A stretch of 64,000 nucleotides of DNA from Marinobacter iranensis (lineage in GTDB: Bacteria; Pseudomonadota; Gammaproteobacteria; Pseudomonadales; Oleiphilaceae). This document shows, piece after piece, positions 58,049 through 64,000 of this stretch (position 1 is its first letter; the number at the start of each line of letters is the position of its first letter). The stretch spans positions 1 to 64,000 of the forward strand of contig NZ_JANCMW010000009.1 in assembly GCF_029207565.1 (NCBI RefSeq). Direction: 5' to 3'. Below the pieces are notes generated by a model, which saw nothing but the letters and a program-made list of their open reading frames with translations, had not been told where the DNA came from and did no database searches. A program made the position numbers and the translations under genes.

Positions 58049-60157
58049 TCAGTCGGGGATCTGCACCTGGTCATTGCTGAACACAATGCGGTCGCCAACA
58101 TCCGGATTGACCGCAATCGGGGTCAGGTTGGCTGTCGACAGTGGTGTTGCGATATCGCCTCGCGGCACGGTTCTGACCACCTGGCTGGGTGGCAGTGCCT
58201 GCTTGTCGGCAAGGTTTGCCCACACCAGGTCCAGGGCCTGGAAGAAGTAGTGATGCAGGGGCACATACCGGTCCGCTATGCCCGGGAATCCATTGAGGAC
58301 ATCCAGGTGGTGGGCATTGAGAATTTCGTAATACCTCAGCTTGCTGCGATTGCCCTCAACCCGCTGGTTCAGGCCGAAATAGGGCCGGGAGGTATGGTTG
58401 ATGGGCAGGATGGCATCGGCACGGCCGGTCACGAAAACCGTGGGCTTGCCCCGCAGGTTGCCGGTCGCACGGACCTGTTCGATACCACCGTCAATGCGCT
58501 CCGACAGCTCCGCAGCGTCACCCGACAGTGCCGTTCCTGTAACAACATCGGTCCCAACCGCAAGACTCCTCAGGCACAACAGTGCATCCAGACCGTAGTC
58601 CTGCTGGCTGGTACTGGGCGAGGCACTGACTGCAAGGTTGGTGGGCTGCCCTTCGGCACCGTCATACACCAGGTTGACCCCGGCGCTGGGCGGAATACCA
58701 TTGCTTGCCGAGAACAGCGCAGCCTCCTGGGCGGCACTGAGTGGCGTCACCGCGCCGCCGGCACCGGTGGCCGCCAGGCTGATACCACACAGCCTGTCTT
58801 CCACCCCCGCTTCGCCATAGGCGTTGGCGTAGGTCATGGAGATACTCTGGGCGACTGCCAGCCCGAAATGGACAGGCGCCAACAGGTTCTGCTCGGGCTG
58901 GATACCCACTTCCTCTTCCAGGATACGTAGCGCATCCGATGCGCGGTCATCCGTGGTGGCACCGGCAACCAGGCCTTTGTTGGCCAACGAGTTACAGATG
59001 TTCTCCGCGATGGTGAAGTTGTTGAACGTGGCGTTTAATGGCGCGACATCGCGGACTTCCGGCGCGATGTTCGCACAACCCTGGTACACCGCCAGAGCGG
59101 TGGTGTAGTCCAGCAGGCTGCGACTGTGCCCGGCAAGCGCGGAGCCATTGCCCTGGCGGATAGTAAAGCTGGTATCCACCTGGGGATTAACGTTGGGCTC
59201 CGACACCGCCACACCATCAATCAGCCCCCGATCGTCCTGTTCCGCGGCACGGACGGAAGCACCACCACCGTTGGAAACACTGGAGGCGATCACCAGCGTG
59301 TTCTTAGGCTTCACTTTCACAACCCTGCGGCCGTTCCCGGTTTCCTGCCCGAACTTCTCGTTCAGTACATAAAAACCGAACTCAATCGACTGGAGTACGT
59401 GCTGGCCCCAGTCTGCTTCAGGATTGACCCGGGAGTGGGCATGCTTGTAGGCGAAGCGGTCGGGCCAGGCGGCGTCAAAATCCGCGCGGGCCTGATCATC
59501 CAGGTTGGCCCGGAATTGCACCGGCTCGTCGGCCTGCGTCAGGGTGCCATCAATACGCTGGGCAGCATTGGTGGCCAGGTTGTGGGAACCGGTACCGGTG
59601 CCCTTGTCAGTGTAGACCACCGCGCATCCCTTTTTCAGGCCCCATTCCCCGGCAGTACCAATGGCGCCGTAGATGCCACGGGAGCCAGACGAAGGCGCCG
59701 TTACCATGCAGGCCTGTTTGGGGTCAAAACTGTCAGGTACCTGAACCATGACCGTGACCGGAACATTACTCCCTTTCACGGTCATATAGGCCAGGTGCTC
59801 CTCGCCTGGAATCAGACCTTCACCCCCACTGCCAACCTGGGGACCAAAAAAATTGCCGTAGCCGCCGCCCGGCACCGTATCCACCAGAGCACGATAGTTG
59901 TTGTAGATTGCCAGGGTCCGTAATTCTTCCGGCGTAGGATTAATGGGGTCATCAAAGGCCGGTACCGTCGCGCTGCCAAGGCCGCTGGCGCCTAGGCCAC
60001 CGGTCAGGAGATCGTTGGTAACGCCGTCATACTGGGTCGAATAGATATCACCCTGAACAAAATCAGGGAGCTTATTGAAGGGAGACTTGCTTTCGTTACA
60101 CGCGGTTGCTGTGAGCGTGACCGCGCCAATCAACGTGCATTGAAGTAGCGTTTTCAT
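58049..60157 (-). CDS. D-(-)-3-hydroxybutyrate oligomer hydrolase, lipoprotein
   Basis: This 702-residue exported protein belongs to the 3HB-oligomer hydrolase family (PF10605; PhaZ2/PhaY-type of Ralstonia and relatives), which cleaves oligomers released from poly-3-hydroxybutyrate to monomers. The N-terminus [20 protein letters not shown] ends in a lipobox-like sequence (Cys20), so it is likely membrane-anchored. The catalytic serine lies in [14 protein letters not shown] (near residue 290). [36 protein letters not shown] and the C-terminal [21 protein letters not shown] and [10 protein letters not shown] (Asp and His of the triad) are family blocks. It is driven by its own -24/-12 promoter with three upstream sites shared with the dctP operon. 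Confidence 0.93.
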   Translation of the reverse strand: MKTLLQCTLIGAVTLTATACNESKSPFNKLPDFVQGDIYSTQYDGVTNDLLTGGLGASGLGSATVPAFDDPINPTPEELRTLAIYNNYRALVDTVPGGGYGNFFGPQVGSGGEGLIPGEEHLAYMTVKGSNVPVTVMVQVPDSFDPKQACMVTAPSSGSRGIYGAIGTAGEWGLKKGCAVVYTDKGTGTGSHNLATNAAQRIDGTLTQADEPVQFRANLDDQARADFDAAWPDRFAYKHAHSRVNPEADWGQHVLQSIEFGFYVLNEKFGQETGNGRRVVKVKPKNTLVIASSVSNGGGASVRAAEQDDRGLIDGVAVSEPNVNPQVDTSFTIRQGNGSALAGHSRSLLDYTTALAVYQGCANIAPEVRDVAPLNATFNNFTIAENICNSLANKGLVAGATTDDRASDALRILEEEVGIQPEQNLLAPVHFGLAVAQSISMTYANAYGEAGVEDRLCGISLAATGAGGAVTPLSAAQEAALFSASNGIPPSAGVNLVYDGAEGQPTNLAVSASPSTSQQDYGLDALLCLRSLAVGTDVVTGTALSGDAAELSERIDGGIEQVRATGNLRGKPTVFVTGRADAILPINHTSRPYFGLNQRVEGNRSKLRYYEILNAHHLDVLNGFPGIADRYVPLHHYFFQALDLVWANLADKQALPPSQVVRTVPRGDIATPLSTANLTPIAVNPDVGDRIVFSNDQVQIPD

Positions 60158-60233
60158 AGTTGTTCCCTGTTGTTTTTGTTAGACAAGGGAACCCGGCGCA
60201 CAAGAGAGACACCAGGCACCACAGCTGTACCCA

Positions 60234-60250
60234 TGCGCATCCTGTGCCAA
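60234..60250 (-). promoter_or_regulatory. Sigma-54 (-24/-12) promoter of the oligomer-hydrolase gene
   Basis: The minus strand reads TTGGCACAGGATGCGCA. GG and GC have the required 10-bp spacing, and the -24 half equals that of the dctP promoter. The predicted start is near 60223. Confidence 0.75.
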
Positions 60251-60311
60251 CCATGCAGGATATTGATTTTTATCACTTTTTTATGGAGTGGCGCTAAAAT
60301 CCGAACGCGGC

Positions 60312-60327
60312 TTCCGGATTTCCGGAC
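60312..60327. promoter_or_regulatory. Activator site 1 upstream of the oligomer-hydrolase gene
   Basis: TTCCGGATTTCCGGAC is centred about 97 bp upstream of the predicted start, matching the position of site 1 at dctP. Confidence 0.65.
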
Positions 60328-60382
60328 AACAACAGCGGGGTAAATCACTATAAGCGCCCGTCAGGGGCGCATAAGCAGTGAT

Positions 60383-60417
60383 GTCCTGATATACGGACAC
60401 CGTCCTGATTTCAGGAC
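60383..60417. promoter_or_regulatory. Activator sites 2 and 3 upstream of the oligomer-hydrolase gene
   Basis: GTCCTGATATACGGAC (60383-60398) and GTCCTGATTTCAGGAC (60402-60417) lie 19 bp apart centre to centre, close to two helical turns. The second is nearly identical to dctP site 3. Confidence 0.7.
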
Positions 60418-60494
60418 ACCCTGATGCCAGCCCAGCGAAGGCTTCCAGGCACGCCAGTCAGATCGTGGTTTCGTAAGCGACCGGATTTCTGTTC

Positions 60495-60854
60495 CTAGAG
60501 CGTCACAAAGGGGGCAACGGTCAACGCCAGGATTATAGCGATGGCAAGGCAGGCGACCAGGGTAGTGACCGGCCTGCGACGAAACCGGTGCCAGAACCCA
60601 CCGACCCGGCCTGCGGCCAGGTCCTGTTCGTAAGCCTCACGCTGACGCTGCAAGCGTTCGCGTTGATAGTTTTCCAGTAATTCCCTGGCACGTCGGGCCT
60701 CATCATCATCGTGGACCCAGAATCCCCCCATGCTGATCCCCCAACGGCTGGGTGGGGTTTCGTAATAGGGCACGTCGTGCGCTTCAAACAACTCGCGAAT
60801 CTCATTCGCTTCGTCGTCGGGAACGTGACGCAGGTTCATGAGGTGGTTGGTCAT
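60495..60854 (-). CDS. DUF6164 family small membrane protein
   Basis: This 119-residue protein has an N-terminal soluble domain (LMNLRHVPDDEANEIRELFEAHDVPYYETPPSRWGISMGGFWVHDDDEARRARELL). A basic linker (FWHRFRRRP) and one C-terminal membrane helix (TLVACLAIAIILALTVAPFV) follow. The pattern matches DUF6164, a small family with no known function whose N-terminal part resembles signal-transducing ACT-like folds. The ribosome-binding site is poor, so an internal Met (residue 6) is possible. It is divergent from the DUF2868 gene by 83 bp. Confidence 0.82.
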   Translation of the reverse strand: MTNHLMNLRHVPDDEANEIRELFEAHDVPYYETPPSRWGISMGGFWVHDDDEARRARELLENYQRERLQRQREAYEQDLAAGRVGGFWHRFRRRPVTTLVACLAIAIILALTVAPFVTL

Positions 60855-60937
60855 GTTATGTCTGGCACCAGGTTATGGGATACCCTTATCCTAGCATTCC
60901 AGGGAGGCTCTCACCGCCCATTTCATCAGGATAATCA

Positions 60938-62347
60938 ATGCCAGACAGCGCCATTCGACGATTACTGGAGTTTGACGAGCAGGTTCTGCGCGACCGCGAC
61001 CAGAACCCGGCATTCCTGCATCGGCGGGACCGCCGGTTCGCACTGGACTGTCGGGAGAAAGGCGTCACCCCGGCCCCGGCCCGGTGGCTTGAGCACGTCA
61101 GGCGCCTGGCTAACCGTGGCCCGAACGGCGACCCACTGAAACCATGGCGGCGAATAACCGCCGGGTTTGTCCTGGCCGGCCTCATCACCGGGATACTGGC
61201 CATGCTGGGGCTGCTGTTTTACGACGGCGGCCAGCGAATCAACCTCACGGTAATCCTGGCGTTTGTGCTGCTGCAGTGTGTGCTGGCGGGGATCACCACG
61301 GTCCAGGCCTTCGCTGGTTGGCAACCCTGGCACTGGTTGCTGCGAAAGCTGTCAGTGTCCAGCCGCTCCGACGCCCTGCGAGCACTGCAACCATTGCTGA
61401 TGGCACGGGCGGCCCATGCCGGCGGGCTGATGTTTGGCCTGGCCGGGCTGCTGACATTGCTCGTGCTCGTCGTGATCCAGGACCTCGCCTTTGGCTGGAG
61501 TACCACCCTCAATACCGGCGCCGACAGCTATTATCGGCTGCTGGCGGCCATCGCCTCCCCCTGGCAGAACCTTTGGCCCGCCGCAGTTCCGGATCTGGAA
61601 CTGGTGGAAGCCACCCGCTTCTTCCGCAGCCAATCCGCCGGCACCACCGACCCGGCCCTGTGGGGAAGTTGGTGGCCGTTCGTGGCGATGACCTGGGTAA
61701 CCTATGTCATCCTGCCCCGATTGATTCTTCTGGTACTGGCAATCGTTCACCCTGGCCTTCGGGCCCGCAAGGCATTGGCCAACCACCATGGTTTGATCGC
61801 CCTCCAGTACCGTATGGAAACCCCGACTGTGGATACGGGTAATCGTCACAACGACGCCGCCGACCAGCCGGATATAAACACCTCCACGAGATTGCAGCCA
61901 TTACCCGACGCCCCGGCCATTATTCGATGGGCGGGAGCCGGCATGCCCGAACTACCGCAAGCCCTCTCCGCCGATTATCAGGAGGTGCTTTCGGCCGGTG
62001 GCAGCGCCTCGCTTGAACACGACCATAACATCATCAACCTGGCCAGCCAGGCGCTGGCCGATATAGGCGCGCCGGCTGTGATCATCGTTACCCGCAGTTG
62101 GGAGCCGCCCACTGGCGAGCTCTCGGATTTCCTGCAACAGGCCCGTCAGGTATGGCCCAAGGGTACCACTATCGCATTGGTTCCCATGGCACCGGAACCG
62201 GATCAGCCACCACCGAACCACCACATAAACCAGTGGCTCCGGTTTGCCGAGCGCGCGGGAGATGAGAGGATAGTAATCAGCACCCCGGCAATAACACCAC
62301 CGGATACCCGCATCCACAACGCATTGCAGGACGAACACAGAGAATGA
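60938..62347 (+). CDS. DUF2868 domain membrane protein
   Basis: This 469-residue protein starts at ATG 60938, with AGGA seven bases upstream. It has an N-terminal soluble region (ALDCREKGVTPAPARWLEHVRR). About four to five membrane helices follow (FVLAGLITGILAMLGLLFY; VILAFVLLQCVLAGITTV; GGLMFGLAGLLTLLVLVVI; WVTYVILPRLILLVLAIVH). The cytoplasmic C-terminal domain has alternating strands and helices (APAVIIVTRSWEPPTGELSDFLQQAR). DUF2868 proteins are almost always encoded with the GTPase/DUF3482 protein that follows here with a 4-bp overlap (ATGA). The pair probably forms a membrane complex of unknown role. Confidence 0.9.
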   Translation: MPDSAIRRLLEFDEQVLRDRDQNPAFLHRRDRRFALDCREKGVTPAPARWLEHVRRLANRGPNGDPLKPWRRITAGFVLAGLITGILAMLGLLFYDGGQRINLTVILAFVLLQCVLAGITTVQAFAGWQPWHWLLRKLSVSSRSDALRALQPLLMARAAHAGGLMFGLAGLLTLLVLVVIQDLAFGWSTTLNTGADSYYRLLAAIASPWQNLWPAAVPDLELVEATRFFRSQSAGTTDPALWGSWWPFVAMTWVTYVILPRLILLVLAIVHPGLRARKALANHHGLIALQYRMETPTVDTGNRHNDAADQPDINTSTRLQPLPDAPAIIRWAGAGMPELPQALSADYQEVLSAGGSASLEHDHNIINLASQALADIGAPAVIIVTRSWEPPTGELSDFLQQARQVWPKGTTIALVPMAPEPDQPPPNHHINQWLRFAERAGDERIVISTPAITPPDTRIHNALQDEHRE

Positions 62348-63771
62348 ACGCCCCCGTGTTTGCCGTGGTCGGCCATCCCAACAAGGGGAAATCCAGCATC
62401 GTGGCCACCCTGTCCCAGAACGATGCCATCGCCATCGCCCTGGAGCCGGGAACAACCCGCAAGCGCCAGTCCTATCCCCTGAACGTCGACGGCAAGACAC
62501 TCTATACACTGGTGGACACACCGGGCTTCCAGCGCCCTCGCCGTGTGCTGGAGTGGCTGGAAGCCCACAGTGTGTCGGCCTCTGACAGGGCGGAAACCGT
62601 GAAAGCCTTCGTGATCCAGCACCGGCAGGGCGATAGCTTTAACGATGAATGCGAGCTTCTGGCCCCGCTTACCGAGGGTGCCGGCATCATCTATGTAGTC
62701 GACGGATCGGTTCCCTACAGCGCCCAGCACGAGGCGGAGATGACTATCCTGCGCTGGACCGGCCGGCCGAGCCTGGCACTGATCAACAGCATCGGCGAGG
62801 ACGACTACAGCGACACCTGGACGAAAGCACTCGGCCAGTTCTTTCAGATTGTTCGCAAATTCGACGCTGTTCGCGCCCCTTTTGAACAACATGTAAGCCT
62901 CTTGCGGGCATTCGGACAACTTGAACCAAACTGGGAACAACCGCTGGAAAAGGCAACAACCTTCCTCTCAGCGCAGCGACGCCAGCGCAGGACCGAAGCC
63001 GCCACGCTTATTGCCCGGTCCCTGGAAGAGATGATGTCATTCCGCGAGAAACGCACCCTGACCACGCTCCAGACCAGCGAGATCTCTGACTGGGAACTGG
63101 CCGAGCAGCTACGTTCCAGCTGGTATAAGAACCAGAGAAAACGGGAACAGCATCTTCGGATTGCCATAGAAAAGCTCTACGACCACCACCGCGTGGAGAG
63201 ACAGGAAGCCGAACTGGAGTGGCACAGTGACCACGACCTGTTCAGCGAGGACAGCCAGAAGGCCTGGGGCGTCAACCGGCGCTATCTGGCCACCGCCGGC
63301 TTCGGTGCCGGTGCCGTGAGTGGCGCAGGTGTGGATGCTTTGGCTCTGGGGCACTCACTCGGAGCCGGCGCATTGGTGGGCGGGTTAATCGGCGCCGCAG
63401 GCAGTTATTTCTACGGCGACCGCCTGACCCTGCCTGTACTCAACACCGGCGTATTGAAGAACGGGCTCCGCACCGCCACCTTTGGGCCTGTACAAGACAG
63501 TCAGTTCGGCTATGTTGTATTGGGAAGGGCGATCAATCACTGGTGGCACATCAGTCTTCGTAATCACGCTGGTCGCGACCTGCTGGATCTGGAGCCCGCT
63601 GATAACCACTGGCTGGAAACCCTCGACCGCAGGCAACGCCAGATCATCCATCAGGCCTTCGAGCGTTGTCGCAAAAAGCGTTCTCTGGATGATAAAACCA
63701 GGATGGCATTTGCCGCAGCCGTTGAGCAGGCAATGACCGCCTACGACAATTGGCGGTTGAACAGGACCTGA
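62344..63771 (+). CDS. GTPase/DUF3482 domain protein
   Basis: This 475-residue protein has an Era/TrmE-type GTPase domain at the N-terminus: G1 GHPNKGKSSIVATL, G2 around PGTTRKRQSYPL, and G3 DTPG. The G4 position reads LINSIGEDD, in place of the standard NKxD. A coiled or helical region follows (EEMMSFREKRTLTTL...), and then the DUF3482 part with a glycine-rich hydrophobic hairpin (GAGAVSGAGVDALALGHSLGAGALVGGLIGAAGSYFYG) that may insert in the membrane. It is translationally coupled to the DUF2868 gene. The biological role of the pair is unknown. The unusual G4 motif suggests altered nucleotide specificity, which is inference. Confidence 0.9.
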   Translation: MNAPVFAVVGHPNKGKSSIVATLSQNDAIAIALEPGTTRKRQSYPLNVDGKTLYTLVDTPGFQRPRRVLEWLEAHSVSASDRAETVKAFVIQHRQGDSFNDECELLAPLTEGAGIIYVVDGSVPYSAQHEAEMTILRWTGRPSLALINSIGEDDYSDTWTKALGQFFQIVRKFDAVRAPFEQHVSLLRAFGQLEPNWEQPLEKATTFLSAQRRQRRTEAATLIARSLEEMMSFREKRTLTTLQTSEISDWELAEQLRSSWYKNQRKREQHLRIAIEKLYDHHRVERQEAELEWHSDHDLFSEDSQKAWGVNRRYLATAGFGAGAVSGAGVDALALGHSLGAGALVGGLIGAAGSYFYGDRLTLPVLNTGVLKNGLRTATFGPVQDSQFGYVVLGRAINHWWHISLRNHAGRDLLDLEPADNHWLETLDRRQRQIIHQAFERCRKKRSLDDKTRMAFAAAVEQAMTAYDNWRLNRT

Positions 63772-63787
63772 CCGGGGTGTGTATACT
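63757..63787 (+). promoter_or_regulatory. Promoter of ectC
   Basis: TTGAAC (63757-63762) and TATACT (63782-63787) are separated by 19 bp. The -35 lies inside the 3' end of the DUF3482 gene. The spacing is slightly long, as in osmotically controlled promoters, but no supercoiling or osmotic signal can be proved here. Confidence 0.55.
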
Positions 63788-63821
63788 AAAAGGCTGCTCC
63801 ATCAAATAATGAGGGATAAGT

Positions 63822-64000
63822 ATGAAAATTGTACGAGTTGAGGACATCATCGGCACAGATCGCGAAGTCACCGGGCCAGGCTGGACCAGCCGCCGCATGC
63901 TGCTTAAAAAGGACGGCATGGGCTTTTCGTTCCACGAAACCATTATCCCTGCCGGGGCCGAGCTGAATCTCTGGTATAAAAACCACCTGGAAGCGGTGTA
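63822..64000 (+). CDS. ectC: L-ectoine synthase EctC (partial, N-terminus only)
   Basis: The window contains the first 59 codons of a protein starting [20 protein letters not shown] and continuing [39 protein letters not shown]. This is the conserved N-terminus of ectoine synthase, a cupin-fold, iron-dependent enzyme that cyclises N-gamma-acetyl-diaminobutyrate to the compatible solute ectoine. GAGGGA at 63811-63816 supports the start. The usual order is ectA-ectB-ectC, but the gene upstream is the unrelated DUF3482 GTPase and a promoter lies directly before ectC, so this copy is separate from ectAB at least on its 5' side. It continues beyond the right edge. Confidence 0.93.
   Translation, partial: MKIVRVEDIIGTDREVTGPGWTSRRMLLKKDGMGFSFHETIIPAGAELNLWYKNHLEAV

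Larger units (their letters stand above)
60158..60494 (-). promoter_or_regulatory. Control region of the oligomer-hydrolase gene
   Basis: This 337-bp region holds the -24/-12 promoter (60234-60250), an AT-rich bend region (60258-60290) and three activator palindromes (60312-60327, 60383-60398, 60402-60417). No gene is supported in it. Confidence 0.75.

Noticed and set aside
57296..58930. 544-residue plus-strand frame
   Set aside because: It is antisense to both the sigma-54 activator and the oligomer-hydrolase genes, and spans their intergenic hairpins.
60154..60348. 64-residue minus-strand frame
   Set aside because: It lies across the sigma-54 promoter and activator site of the hydrolase gene and has no recognisable product.

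Overview
The window looks like the chromosome of a halophilic marine gammaproteobacterium, most likely Marinobacter or a close relative. This rests on an L-ectoine synthase gene at the right edge, a monomeric isocitrate dehydrogenase, TRAP-type uptake, NosR, NDH-2, NhaP2-type K+/H+ exchange and several c-di-GMP proteins. The genus is inferred from gene content, not from a search. I saw no rRNA, tRNA, insertion sequence, prophage or CRISPR array.

Region by region. 1-10214: one giant secreted Rhs/YD-repeat protein on the minus strand, at least 3,404 codons, whose C-terminus lies off the left edge. Its N-terminal half appears AT-richer than the rest of the window. 10.6-19.6 kb: housekeeping and respiratory genes (rlmA, a spermidine-synthase-like protein, an orphan NosR, a TetR regulator, NDH-2, NhaP2, an L,D-transpeptidase and an alanine-rich lipoprotein). 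19.6-27.2 kb, minus strand: slipin, NfeD, a LysM L,D-transpeptidase, an MneA-type Mn exporter behind a yybP-ykoY Mn riboswitch, a marR-MFS pair and a second MFS carrier. 27.5-34.6 kb: a WYL regulator coupled to a secreted nuclease, an alpha/beta hydrolase with an AraC regulator, queC-queE and a DEDDh exonuclease. 34.6-35.2 kb: a gene-poor gap with two intrinsic terminators, one of which ends a candidate small RNA. 35.5-47.5 kb: signalling genes, including a 7TMR-DISM hybrid kinase operon, a PAS-GGDEF cyclase and a LOV-GGDEF-EAL protein, with several unknown small proteins and a serine hydrolase between them. 47.5-49.8 kb: icd.

50.2-60.4 kb is the most coherent unit. It contains a 3-hydroxybutyrate oligomer hydrolase lipoprotein, a sigma-54 activator, a TRAP transporter (dctPQM), 3-hydroxybutyrate dehydrogenase and acetoacetyl-CoA synthetase. 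Together they would cut 3HB oligomers outside the cytoplasm, import the product, oxidise it to acetoacetate and activate it to acetoacetyl-CoA. Both transcription units start with a -24/-12 promoter sharing the core TTGGCACAG. Both carry three upstream copies of a GTCCKG-N4-CMGGAC-like palindrome, and the nearest copy sits at the same distance (about -97) in each. This makes a self-contained sigma-54 regulon that can be read from the DNA.

60.5-64 kb: a DUF6164 protein, a DUF2868/DUF3482 GTPase pair and a solitary ectC with its own promoter, cut by the window edge.
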